Assembly (NCBI RefSeq): GCF_018294505.1
Contig: NC_057812.1
Location: 57,001,878 to 57,065,877 of the forward strand
Direction of reading: 5' to 3'
Source of the DNA: Triticum aestivum
Taxonomy: Eukaryota > Streptophyta > Magnoliopsida > Poales > Poaceae
Length of the DNA stretch: 64,000 bases
Shown: positions 1 through 11,694 of the stretch, in pieces
How the letters are laid out: each line of letters starts with the position of its first letter
Numbering within the stretch: position 1 is the stretch's first letter
Translations under genes and position numbers: made by a program
Notes under the pieces: generated by a model
Database searches by the model: none
What the model was told of the DNA's origin: nothing
What the model saw: only the letters and a program-made list of their open reading frames with translations

Positions 1-16
1 TGCCAAATGAGTTGCT
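1..16 (-). pseudogene. Continuation of the minus-strand Gypsy integrase, beyond the Copia insertion
   Basis: These 16 bases lie just outside the outer Copia LTR. On the minus strand they can be read as integrase codons that follow on from the reading frame broken off at 17639. The remainder of the integrase and the 3' LTR of that Gypsy element would therefore lie to the left of the window. The call rests on context and a handful of residues only. Confidence 0.45.
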
Positions 17-1263
17 TGTTGGAAATATGCCCTAGAGGCAATAATAAAATGGTTATTATTATATTTCTTTGTTCGTGATAATTGTCTATTGTTCATGCTA
101 TAATTGTGTTATCCGGAAATCGTAATACATGTGTGAATACATAGACCACAACACGTCCCTAGTGAGCCTCTAGTTGACTAGCTCGTTGATCAAAGGATAG
201 TCATGGTTTCCTGACTATGGACATTAGATGTCATTGATAACGGGATCACATCATTAGGAGAATGATGTGATGGACAAGACCCAATCCTAAGCTTAGCTCA
301 AAGATTGTGTAGTTCGTTTGCTGTAGCTTTTCTGAATGTCAAGTATCATTTCCTTAGACCATGAGATTGTGCAACTCCCGGATACCGTAGGAGTGCCTTC
401 GGTGTGCCAAACATCACAACGTAACTGGGTGACTATAAAGGTACATTACAGGTATCTCCGAAAGTGTCTGTTGGGTTGGCACGAATCGAGACTGGGATTT
501 GTCACTCCGTATGACGGAGAGGTATCTCTGGGCCCACTCAGTAATGCATCATCATAATGAGCTCAATGTGATCAAGTGGTTGATCACGGGATCATGCATT
601 ACGGTACGAGTAAAGTGACTTGCTGGTAACGAGACTGAACAAGGTATTGGGACACCGACGATCGAGTCTCGGGCAAGTAACATACTGATTGACAAAGGGA
701 ATTGTATACGGATTGATTGAATCCTCGACATCGTGGTTCATCCGATGAGATCATCGTGGAGCATGTGGGAGCCAACATGGGTATCCAGATCCCGTTGTTG
801 GTTATTGACCGGAGAGGCTTCTCGGTCATGTCTGCATGTCTCCCGAACCCGTAGGGTCTACACACTTAAGGTTCGGTGACGCTAGGGTTGTAGAGATATT
901 AGCACACGGTAACCCGAAAGTTGTTCGGATTCCCGGATGAGATCTCGGACATCACGAGGAGTTCCGGAATGGTCCAGAGGTAAAGATTTATATATAGGAA
1001 GTCCAGTGTCGGCCATTAGGAAGGTTTCGGGGTCACCGGTATTGTACCGAGACCACCGGAAGGGTCTCTGTGGTCCACCGGGTGGGGCCACCTATCCCGG
1101 AGGGCCCCATGAGCTGAAGTGGGAGGGGAACCAGCCCCTAGTGGGCTGGTGCACCCCCCTTGGGCCTCCCCCTGCGCCTAGGGTTATAAACCCTAGGGGT
1201 GGGGGTGCCACCCTTGCCTTGGGGGGCAAGGCACCCCCTTGGCCGGCGCCCCCCCCTAGGCAC

Positions 1264-1273
1264 CCTATATATA
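1264..1273 (+). promoter_or_regulatory. TATA-like box in the outer Copia 5' LTR
   Basis: CTATATATAG, repeated at the equivalent place in the 3' LTR near 17206. It fits the U3 promoter position of BARE-type LTRs. The insertion at 1297 lies only ~25 bp downstream, so it separates this promoter from the element's internal region by 8.7 kb. Confidence 0.55.
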
Positions 1274-1291
1274 GTGGGGGGGAGGGAGGGC

Positions 1292-1296
1292 TGCGC
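1292..1296. repeat. Target site duplication of the inner Copia (left copy)
   Basis: TGCGC directly before the inner LTR; the identical five bases follow the inner 3' LTR at 10017-10021. A perfect 5-bp duplication is the normal mark of Copia integration and shows that the inner element is complete. Confidence 0.93.
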
Positions 1297-3029
1297 TGAA
1301 GGAAATATTCCCTAGAGGCAATAATAAAGTAATTATTTATTTCCTTATAATCATGATAAATGTTTGTTATTCATGCTAGAATTGTATTAACCGGAAACAT
1401 AATACATGTGTGAATACATAGACAAACAAAGTGTCACTAGTATGCCTCTACTTGACTAGCTCGTTAATCAAAGATGGTTTTGTTTCCTGACCATGAACAA
1501 TGAGTTGTTATTTGATTAACGAGGTCACATCATTAGTTGAATGATCTGATTGACATGACCCATTCCATTAGCTTAGCACCCGATTGTTTAGTATGTTGCT
1601 ATTGCTTTCTTCATGACTTATACATGTTCCTATAACTATGAGATTATGCAACTCCCGTTTGCCGGAGGAACACTTTGGGTGCTACCAAACGTCACAACGT
1701 AACTGGGTGATTATAAAGGAGCATTACAGGTGTCTCCAAAGGAACATGTTGGGTTGGCGTATTTCAAGATTAGGATTTGTCACTTCGATTGTCGGAGAGG
1801 TATCTCTGGGCCCTCTCGGTAATGCACATCACATAAGCCTTGCAAGCATTACAACTAATATGTTAGTTGTGAGATGATGTATTACGGAACGAGTAAAGAG
1901 ACTTGCCGGTAACGAGATTGAACTAGGTATTGGATACCGACGATCGAATCTCGGGCAAGTAACATACCGATGACAAAGGGAACAATGTATGTTGTTATGC
2001 GGTCTGACCGATAAAAGATCTTCGTAGAATATGTAGGAGCCAATATGGGCATATAGGTCCCGCTATTGGTTATTGACCGGAGACGTGTCTCGGTCATGTC
2101 TACATTGTTCTCGAACCCATAGGGTCTGCACGCTTAAGGTTACGATGACAGTTATATTATGAGTTTATGCATTTTGATGTACCGAAGGTTGTTTGGAGTC
2201 CCGGATGTGATCACGAACATGACGAGGAGTCTCGAAATGGTCGAGACGTAAAGATTTATATATTGGATGCCTATGTTTGGATATCGGAATTGTTCCGGGT
2301 GAAATCGGGATTTTACCGGAGTACCGGGAGGTTACCGGAACCCCCCGGGAGCCATATGGGCCTTAATGGGCTTTAGTGGAAAGGAGAAAGGGGCAGCCCA
2401 AGATGGCTGCGCGCCTCCCCCCTCCCCTAGTCCTATTAGGACTAGGAGAGGTGGCCGGCCCCCCTCTCCCTCTTTCCCCCTCAGGGAATCCTAGTCCAAC
2501 TAGGATTGGGGGGGGGGGGAGTCCTACGCCCGGAAGGAGTAGGACTCCTCCTGCGCCCTCCTCCTGGCCGGCGCCCCCTTCCCCCTTGGCTCCTTTATAT
2601 ACTGAGGCAGAGGCACCCTAGAAACACACAAGTTGATCCACGTGATCTATTCCTTAGCCGTGTGCGGTGCCCCCAGCCACCATATTCCTCGATAATACTG
2701 TAGCGGAGTTTAGGCGAAGCCCTGCTGCTGTAGTTCATCAAGATCGTCACCACGCCGTCGTGCTGACGGAACTCTTCCCCGACACTTTGCTGGATCGGAG
2801 TCCGGGGATCGTCATCGAGCTGAACGTGTGCTCGAACTCGGAGGTGCCGTAGTTTCGGTGCTTGATCGGTTGGATCGTGAAGACGTACGACTACTTCCTC
2901 TACGTCGTGTCAGCTTCCGCAGTCGGTCTGCGTTGGGTACGTAGACAACACTCTCCCCTCTCGTTGCTATGCATCACATGATCTTGCGTGTGCGTAGGAA
3001 TTTTTTTGAAATTACTACGAAACCTAACA
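1297..3029 (+). repeat. 5' LTR of the inner Copia
   Basis: 1733 bp, TG...CA ends. It pairs with 8282-10016 (1735 bp). By eye the two copies differ at scattered single bases, of the order of a few percent or less, with near-identical length. A likely TATA box (TTTATATACTG) lies near 2588-2598. Confidence 0.95.
2588..2598 (+). promoter_or_regulatory. TATA-like box of the inner 5' LTR
   Basis: TTTATATACTG follows a long C-rich stretch and is repeated at the same place in the 3' LTR near 9578. The position, about two thirds into the LTR, is right for a U3 promoter with transcription starting about 30 bp later. Confidence 0.55.
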
Positions 3030-4261
3030 GTGGCATCCGAGCCTAGGTTATTTATGTTGATGTTATATGCACGAGTAGAACACAAGTGAGTTGTGGGCGA
3101 TATAAGTCATACTGCCTACCGGCATGTCATACTTTGGTTCGGCGGCATTGTTGGATGAGACGACCCGTACCAACATTACGCGTACGCTTACGCGAGACCG
3201 GTTCCCCCGACGTGCTTTGCACACAGGTGGCTTGCGGGCGACTGTCTCTCCAACTTTAGTTGAACCGAGTGTGGCTACGCCCGGTCCTTGCGAAGGTTAA
3301 AACGGAGTCTATTTGACAAACTATCGTTGTGGTTTTGATGCGTAGGTGAGATTGGTTCTTGCTTAAGCCCGTAGCAGCCACGTAAAACTTGCAACAACAA
3401 AGTAGAGGACGTCTAACTTGTTTTTGTAGGGCATGTTGTGATGTGATATGGTCAAGGCATGATGCTGAATTTTATTGTATGAGATGATCATGTTTTGTAA
3501 CCGAGTTATCGGCAGTTGGCAGGAGCCATATGGTTGTCGCTTTATTGTATGCAATGCAATCGCGATGTAATGCTTTACTTTATTACTAAACGGTAGTGAT
3601 AGTCGTGGAAGCATTGGCGAAACGACAACGATGCTACGATGGAGATCAAGGTGTCGCGCCGGTGATGATGGTGATCATGACGGTGCTTCGGAGATGGAGA
3701 TCACAAGCACAAGATGATGATGGCCATATCATATCACTTATATTGATTGCATGTGATGTTTATCTTTTTATGCATCTTATCTTGCTTTGATTGACGGTAG
3801 CATTATAAGATGATCTCTCACTAAATTATCAAGAAGTGTTCTCCCTGAGTATGCACCGTTGCCAAAGTTCATCGTGCCCAGACACCACGTGATGATCGGG
3901 TGTGATAAGCTCTACGTCCATCTACAACGGGTGCAAGCCAGTTTTTGCACACGCAGAATACTCAGGTTAAACTTGACGAGCCTAGCATATGCAGATATGG
4001 CCTCGGAACACGGAGACTGAAAGGTCGAGCGTAAATCATATAGTAGATATGATCAACATAACGATGTTCACCATTGAAAACTACTCCATCTCACGTGATG
4101 ATCGGTTATGGTTTAGTTGATTTGGATCACGTGATCACTTAGAAGATTAGAGGGATGTCTATCTAAGTGGGAGTTCTTAAGTAATATGATTAATTGAACT
4201 TAAATTTATCATGAACTTAGTCCCTGATAGTATCTTGCTTGTTTATGTTGATTGTAGATAG
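3030..4261 (+). other. Untranslated leader of the inner Copia
   Basis: 1.2 kb between the LTR and the gag start. It has no credible gene and only short spurious frames. A long leader is normal for BARE-type elements, where it carries packaging and dimerisation signals. The outer element has a matching leader at 10419-11694, with recognisable similarity throughout. Confidence 0.8.
3031..3042 (+). promoter_or_regulatory. Primer binding site, initiator-Met tRNA type
   Basis: TGGCATCCGAGC lies one base after the LTR end. It resembles the usual TGGTATCAGAGC complementary to the 3' end of initiator methionine tRNA, with two mismatches. First-strand DNA synthesis would start here. Confidence 0.8.
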
Positions 4262-7200
4262 ATGGCTCGTGCTGTTGTTCCGTTGAATTTTAATGCGTTC
4301 TTTGAGAAAGCAAAGTTGAAAGATGATGGTAGCAATTACACGGACTGGGTCCGTAACTTGAGGATTATCCTCATTGCTGCACAGAAGAATTACGTCCTGG
4401 AAGCACCGCTGGGTGCCAGGCCTGCTGCAGGAGCAACGCCGGATGTTATGAACGTCTGGCAGAGCAAAGCTGATGACTACTCGATAGTTCAGTGTGCCAT
4501 GCTTTACGGCTTAGAATTGGGACTTCAACGACGTTTTGAACGTCATGGAGCATATGAGATGTTTCAGGAGTTGAAGTTAATATTTCAAGCAAATGCCCGG
4601 ATTGAGAGATATGAAGTCTCCAATAAGTTCTATAGCTGCAAGATGGAGGAGAACAGTTCTGTCAGTGAGCATATACTCAAAATGTCTGGGTATAATAATC
4701 ACTTGACTCAATTGGGAGTTAATCTTCCGGATGATTGCGTCATTGACAGAATTCTCCAATCACTGCCACCAAGCTACAAGAGCTTCGTGATGAACTATAA
4801 TATGCAAGGGATGAACAAGACTATTCCCGAGCTCTTCGCAATGCTGAAAGCTGCGGAGGTAGAAATCAAGAAGGAGCATCAAGTGTTGATGGTTAACAAA
4901 ACCACTAGTTTCAAGAAAAAGGGCAAAGGGAAGAAGAAGGGGAACTTCAAGAAGAACAGCAAGCAAGTTGCTGCTCAGGAGAAGAAACCCAAGTCTGGAC
5001 CTAAGCCTGAAACTGAGTGCTTCTACTGCAAACAGACTGGTCACTGGAAGCGGAACTGCCCCAAGTATTTGGCGGATAAGAAGGATGGCAAGGTGAACAA
5101 AGGTATATGTGATATACATGTTATTGATGTGTACCTTACTAGAGCTCGCAGTAGCACCTGGGTATTTGATACTGGTTCTGTTGCTAATATTTGCAACTCG
5201 AAACAGGGACTACGGATTAAGCGAACACTGGCAAAGGACGAGGTGACGATGCGCGTGGGAAACGGTTCCAAAGTCGATGTGATCGCGGTCGGCACACTAC
5301 CTCTACATCTACCTTCGAGATTAGTATTAGACCTAAATAATTGTTATTTGGTGCCAGCGTAGAGCATGAACATTATATCTGGATCTTGTTTAATGCGAGA
5401 CGGTTATTCATTTAAATCAGAGAATAATGGTTGTTCTATTTATATGAGTAATATCTTTTATGGTCATGCACCCTTGAAGAGTGGTCTATTCTTATTGAAT
5501 CTCGATAGTAGTAATACACATATTCATAATGTTGAAGCCAAAAGATGCAGAGTTGATAATGAAAGTGCAACTTATTTGTGGCACTGTCGTTTAGGTCATA
5601 TCGGTGTAAAGCGCATGAAGAAACTCCATACTAATGGACTTTTGGAACCACTTGATTATGAATCACTTGGTACTTGCGAACCGTGCCTCATGGGCAAGAT
5701 GACTAAAACACCGTTCTCCGGTACTATGGAGAGAGCAACAGATTTGTTGGAAATCATACATACCGATGTATGTGGTCCGATGAATATTGAGGCTCGTGGC
5801 GGATATCGTTATTTTCTCACCTTCACAGATGATTTAAGCAGATATGGGTATATCTACTTAATGAAACATAAGTCTGAAACATTTGAAAAGTTCAAAGAAT
5901 TTCAGAGTGAAGTTGAAAATCATCGTAACAAGAAAATAAAGTTTCTACGATCTGATCGTGGAGGAGAATATTTGAGTTACGAGTTTGGTGTACATTTGAA
6001 AAATTGTGGAATAGTTTCGCAACTCACGCCACCCGGAACACCACAGCGTAATGGTGTGTCCGAACGTCGTAATCATACTTTACTAGATATGGTACGATCT
6101 ATGATGTCTCTTACTGATTTACCGCTATCGTTTTGGGGTTACGCTTTAGAGACGGCCGCATTCACGTTAAATAGGGCACCATCAAAATCCGTTGAGTCGA
6201 CACCTTATGAACTATGGTTTGGCAAGAAACCAAAGTTGTCGTTTCTTAAAGTTTGGGGCTGCGATGCTTATGTGAAAAAACTTCAACCTGATAAGCTCGA
6301 ACCCAAATCGGAGAAATGTGTCTTCATAGGATACCCAAAGGAGACTGTTGGGTACACCTTCTATCACATATCCGAAGGCAAGACATTCGTTGCTAAGAAT
6401 GGATCCTTTCTAGAGAAGGAGTTTCTCTCGAAAGAAGTGAGTGGGAGGAAAGTAGAACTTGACGAGGTAACTGTACCTGCTCCCTTACTGGAAAGTAGTA
6501 CATCACAGAAAACTGTTTCAGTGACACCTACACCAGTTAGTGAGGAAGCTAATGATAATGATCATGAAACTTCAGATCAAGATACTACTAAACCTCGTAG
6601 ATCAACCAGAGTAAGATCCGCACTAGGGTGGTACGGTAATCCTGTTTTGGAAGTCATGGTACTAGATCATGATGAACCTACAAACTATGAGGAAGCAATG
6701 GTGAGCCCAGATTCCGCAAAGTGGCTTGAAGCCATGAAGTCTGAGATGGGATCCATGTATGAGAACAAAGTATGGACTTTGGTTGACTTGCCCGATGATC
6801 GGCAAGCAATTGAGAATAAATGGATCTTCAAGAAGAAGACTGACGCTGATGGTAATGTTACTGTCTACAAAGCTCGACTTGTCGCGAAAGGTTTTCGACA
6901 AGTTCAAGGGGTTGACTACGATGAGACTTTCTCACCTGTAGCGATGCTTAAGTCTGTCCGAATCATGTTAGCGATTGCCGCATTTTATGATTATGAAGTT
7001 TGGCAGATGGATGTCAAAACTGCATTCCTGAATGGATTTCTGGAAGAAGAATTGTATATGATGCAACCGGAAGGTTTTGTTGATCCAAAGGGAGCTAACA
7101 AAGTGTGCAAGCTCCAGCGATCCATTTATGGACTGGTGCAAGCCTCTCGGAGTTGGAATTAACGCTTTGATAGTGTGATCAAAGCATTTGGTTTTATACA

Positions 7201-8248
7201 GACTTTCGGAGAAGCCTGTATTTACAAGAAAGTGAGTGGGAGCTCTGTAGCATTTCTGATATTATATGTGGATGACATATTACTAATTGGAAATGATATA
7301 GAATTTCTGGATAGCATAAAGGGATACTTGAATAAGAGTTTTTCAATGAAAGACCTCGGTGAAGCTGCTTACATATTAGGCATAAAGATCTATAGAGATA
7401 GATCAAAACGCTTAATTGGACTTTCACAAACAACATACCTTGATAAAATTTTGAAGAAGTTCAAAATGGATCAAGCAAAGAAAGGATTCTTGCCTGTGTT
7501 ACAAGGTGTGAAGTTGAGTAAGACTCAATGCCCGACCACTGCAGAAGATAGAGAGAAAATGAAAGATGTTCCCTATGCTTCAGCCATAGGCTCTATCATG
7601 TATGCAATGCTGTGTACCAGACCTGATGTGTGCCTTGCTATAAGTTTAGCAGGGAGGTACCAAAGTAATCCAGGAGTGGATCACTGGACAGCGGTCAAGA
7701 ACATCCTGAAATACCTGAAAAGGACTAAGGATATGTTTCTCGTATATGAAGGTGACAAAGAGCTCACCGTAAAAGGTTACGTTGATGCAAGCTTTGACAC
7801 TGATCCGGATGATTCTAAATCGCAAACCGGATACGTGTTTACATTAAACGGTGGAGCTGTCAGTTGGTGCAGTTCTAAACAAAGCGTCGTAGCGGGATCT
7901 ACATGTGAAGCGGAGTACATAGCTGCTTCGGAAGCAGCGAACGAAGGAGTCTAGATGAAGGAGTTCATATCCGATCTAGGTGTCATACCTAGTGCATCGG
8001 GTCCAATGAAAATCTTTTGTGACAATACTGGTGCAATTGCCTTGGCAAAGGAATCCAGATTTCACAAAAGGACCAAACACATCAAGAGACGCTTCAACTC
8101 CATCCGGGATCTAGTCTAGTTGGGAGACATAGAGATTTGCAAGATACATACGGATCTGAATGTTGCAGACCCGTTGACTAAGCCTCTTCCACGAGCAAAA
8201 CATGATCAACACCAAGGCTCCATGGGTGTTAGAATCATTACAGTGTAA
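4262..8248 (+). pseudogene. Inner Copia gag-pol polyprotein with four internal stops
   Basis: A single frame of 1329 codons from ATG 4262 to TAA 8246-8248. In order: gag; a CCHC zinc knuckle (C-x2-C-x4-H-x4-C) at 5018-5059; aspartic protease with DTG near 5168; the integrase zinc region (H..H..C..C) near 5580-5690 and catalytic core (HTDVCGP near 5757, SDRGGEY near 5950); reverse transcriptase with YVDD near 7265; RNase H with DASF, CEAEY and DNTGA. Internal stops lie at 5360-5362 (between protease and integrase), 7160-7162 (within the reverse transcriptase, upstream of YVDD), 7952-7954 and 8117-8119 (both in RNase H). No frameshift is needed. The 7952 stop lies where the outer element has Trp, a G-to-A type change. 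The product would normally build the particle and copy and integrate the element; this copy cannot make a full product. Confidence 0.95.
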
Positions 8249-8266
8249 TCTAGATTATTGACTCTA

Positions 8267-8281
8267 GTGCAAGTGGGAGAC
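8267..8281 (+). promoter_or_regulatory. Polypurine tract of the inner Copia
   Basis: AGTGCAAGTGGGAGAC directly before the 3' LTR. The same sequence stands before the outer 3' LTR at 15675-15690. It primes plus-strand DNA synthesis in this family. Confidence 0.75.
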
Positions 8282-10016
8282 TGAAGGAAATATGCACTAG
8301 AGGCAATAATAAAGTTATTATTTATTTCCTTATAATCATGATAAATGTTTATTATTCATGCTAGAATTGTATTAACCGGAAACATAATACATGTGTGAAT
8401 ACATAGACAAACAAATTGTCACTAGTATGCCTCTACTTGACTAGCTCATTAATCAAAGATGGTTATGTTTCCTGACCATGAACAATGAGTTGTTATTTGA
8501 TTAACGAGGTCACATCATTAGTTGAATGATCTGATTGACATGACCCATTCCATTAGCTTAGCACCCGATCGTTTAGTATGTTGCTATTGCTTTCTTCATG
8601 ACTTATACATGTTCCTATAACTATGAAATTATGCAACTCCCGTTTGCCGGAGGAACACTTTGGGTGCTACCAAACGTCACAATGTAACTGGGTGATTATA
8701 AAGGAGCATTACAGGTGTCTCCAAAGGTACATGTTGGGTTGGCGTATTTCGAGATTAGGATTTGTCACTTCGATTGTCGGAGAGGTATCTCTTGGCCCTC
8801 TCGGTAATGCACATCACATAAGCCTTGCAAGCATTACAACTAATATGTTAGTTGTGAGATGATGTATTACGGAACGAGTAAAGAGACTTGCCGGTAACGA
8901 GATTGAACTAGGTATTGGATACCGACGATCGAATCTCGGGCAAGTAACATACCGATGACAAAGGGAACAACGTATGTTGTCATGCGGTCTGACTGATAAA
9001 AGATCTTCGTAGAATATGTAGGAGCCAATATGGGCATCCAGGTCCCGCTATTGGTTATTGACCGGAGACGTGTCTCGGTCATGTCTACATTGTTCTCGAA
9101 CCCGTAGGGTCCGCACGCATAAGGTTACGATGACAGTTATATTATGAGTTTATGCATTTTGATGTACCGAAGGTTGTTCGGAGTCCCGGATGTGATCACG
9201 GACATGACGAGGAGTCTCGAAATGGTCGAGACATAAAGATTGATATATTGGATGCCTATGTTTGGATATCGGAATTGTTCCGGGTGAAATCGGGATTTTA
9301 CCGGAGTACCGGGAGGTTACCGGAACCCCCCGGGAGCCATATGGGCCTTAATGGGCTTTAGTGGAAAGGAGAAAGGGGCAGCCCAAGGTGGCTGCGCTCC
9401 TCCCCCCTCCCCTAGTCCTATTAGGACTAGGAGAGGTGGCCGGCCCCCCTCTCCCTCTTTCCCCCTCAGGGAATCCTAGTCCAACTAGGATTGGGGGGGG
9501 GGGGAGTCCTACTCCCGGAAGGAGTAGGACTCCTCCTGCGCCCTCCTCCTAGCCGGCGCCCCCTTCCCCCTTGGCTCCTTTATATACTGAGGCAGAGGCA
9601 CCCCAGAAACACACAAGTTGATCCACGTGATCTATTCCTTAGCCGTGCGCGGTGCCCCCAGCCACCATATTCCTCTATAATACTGTAGCGGAGTTTAAGC
9701 GAAGCCCTGCTGCTGTAGTTCATCAAGATCGTCACCATGCCGTCGTGCTGACGGAACTCTTCCCCGACACTTTGCTGGATCGGAGTCCGGGGATCGTCAT
9801 CGAGCTGAACGTGTGCTCGAACTCGGAGGTGCCGTAGTTTTGGTGCTTGATCGGTTGGATCGTGAAGACGTACGACTACTTCCTCTACGTCGTGTCAGCG
9901 CTTCCGCAGTCGGTCTGCGTTGGGTACGTAGACAACACTCTCCCCTCTCGTTGATATGCATCACATGATCTTGCGTGTGCGTAGGAATTTTTTTGAAATT
10001 ACTACAAAACCTAACA
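8282..10016 (+). repeat. 3' LTR of the inner Copia
   Basis: 1735 bp, starts TGAAGG and ends CTAACA, and is followed at once by the TGCGC duplication. It is nearly identical to 1297-3029. Confidence 0.95.
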
Positions 10017-10418
10017 TGCGCACCCAAGCCCCTGGCCTCTCCCTCTCCCTCCCGTGACACTCCTCCGTCTCCCAGCGCTTGGCGAAGCCCTGCCGAGATC
10101 ACCGTTGTTTCCACCACCACGCTGTCGTGCTGCTGGATCTTCATCAACCTCTCCTTCCCCCTTGCTGGATCAATAAGGAGGAGACGTCTCCCAACCATAC
10201 GTGTGTTGAACACGGAGGTGCCGTCCGTTCGGCACTAGGTCATCGGTGATTTGAATCACGTCGAGTACGACTCCATCAACCCCGTTCTCTTAAACGCTTC
10301 CGCTCGTGATCTACAAGGGTATGTAGATGCACTCCTCTCTCCCTCGTTGCTAGATGACTCCATAGATTGATCTTGGTGATGCGTAGAAAATTTTAAAATT
10401 CTGCTATGTTCCCCAACA
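10017..10418 (+). repeat. 5' LTR of the outer Copia, second part
   Basis: Resumes the outer LTR after the inner insertion (TGCGCACCCAAGCCCCTGG; compare 17236 onward in the 3' LTR) and ends CCCCAACA at 10418. The first five bases are the right copy of the inner element's target duplication. Confidence 0.93.
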
Positions 10419-11694
10419 GTGGCATCATGAGCTAGGTCTATGCGTAGTTACTATGCACGAGTAGAACACAAAGTAGTTGTGGGCGTCGATATTGTCAATT
10501 TGCTTGCCGTTACTAGTCTTATCTTGATTCGGCGGCATCGTGGGATGAAGCGGCCTGGACCAACCTTACACGTACGCTTACGTGAGACCGGTTCCATCGA
10601 CTGACATGCACTAGTTGCATAAGGTGGCTGGCGGGTGTCTATCTCTCCCACTTTAGTCGGATCGGATTCGATGAATAGGGTCCTTATGAAGGGTAAATAG
10701 AAATTGGCAATTCACGTTGTGGTTTTGGCGTAGGTAAGAAACGTTCTTGCTAGAGACCTATAGCAGCCACATAAAAACTTGCAACAACAATTAGAGGACG
10801 TCTAACTTGTTTTTGCAGCAAGTGTTTTGTGATGTGATATGGCCAAAGGTTGTGATGAATGATGAATGATATATGTGATGTATGAGATTGATCATGTTCT
10901 TGTAATAGGAATCACGACTTGCATGTCGATGAGTATGACAACCAGCAGGAGCCATAGGAGTTGTCTTTATTTATTTATGACCTGCGTGTCACCATAAACG
11001 TCATGTAATTACTTTACTTTATTGCTAAAGCGTTAGCCATAGTAGTAGAAGTAATAGATGACGAGACAACTTCAAGAAGACACGATGATGGAGATCATGG
11101 TGTCATGCTAGTGACAACGATGATCATGGAGCCCCGAAGATGGAGATCAAAGGAGAAAATGATATTGGCCATATCATGTCACTATTTGATTGCATGTGAT
11201 GTTTATCATGTTTTACATCTTATTTGCTTAGAACGACGGTAGCTTAAATAAGATGATCCCTCGTAATAATTTCAAGAAAGTGTTCCCCCTAAGTGTGCAC
11301 CGTTGCGAAGGTTCGTTGTTTCGAAGCACCACGTGATGATCGGGTGTGATAGATTCTAACATTCAAATACAACGGGTGTAAAACAAATTTACACACGCAA
11401 TACACTTAGGTTGACTTGACGAGCCTAGCATGTACAGACATGGCCTCGGACACAGAAGACCGAAAGGTTGAGCATGAGTCGTATAGAAGATACGATCAAC
11501 ATGAAGATGTTCACCGATGTTGACTAGTCCGTCTCACGTGATGATCGGACACGGCCTAGTTAACTCGGATCATGTTATACTTAGATGACTGGAGGGATGT
11601 CTATCTGAGTGGGAGTTCATTGAATAATTTGATTAGATGAACTTAATTATCATGAACTTAGTCTAAAATCTTTACAATATGTCTTGTAGATCAA
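10419..11694 (+). other. Untranslated leader of the outer Copia
   Basis: About 1.28 kb without a gene. It parallels the inner leader (3030-4261) in many short blocks, for example the stretch with ACACGTGATGATCGG-like words before the gag start. Confidence 0.8.
10420..10432 (+). promoter_or_regulatory. Primer binding site of the outer Copia
   Basis: TGGCATCATGAGC begins one base after the LTR. It is an initiator-Met tRNA type site with changes relative to TGGTATCAGAGC. Confidence 0.7.

Larger units (their letters stand above)
17..1296 (+). repeat. 5' LTR of the outer Copia, first part
   Basis: Starts TGTTGGAAATATGCC and matches the 3' LTR at 15691 almost base for base. It contains a TATA-like CTATATATAG near 1264-1273. 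It is cut at 1296 by the inner Copia and resumes at 10017. The last five bases (TGCGC, 1292-1296) are the target duplicated by that insertion. Confidence 0.93.
1297..10016 (+). mobile_element. Inner Copia retrotransposon (Angela/BARE-type), complete with target duplication
   Basis: An 8.72 kb plus-strand element with LTRs 1297-3029 and 8282-10016, a primer binding site just after the 5' LTR, a polypurine tract just before the 3' LTR and the perfect duplication TGCGC on both sides. The LTR starts TGAAGGAAATAT and ends CTAACA. It is related to the outer element (the polyproteins are clearly similar along their length) but differs in the LTR body, so it is a different subfamily and not a copy of its host. 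The polyprotein at 4262-8248 stays in one frame but has four internal stops. Confidence 0.95.
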
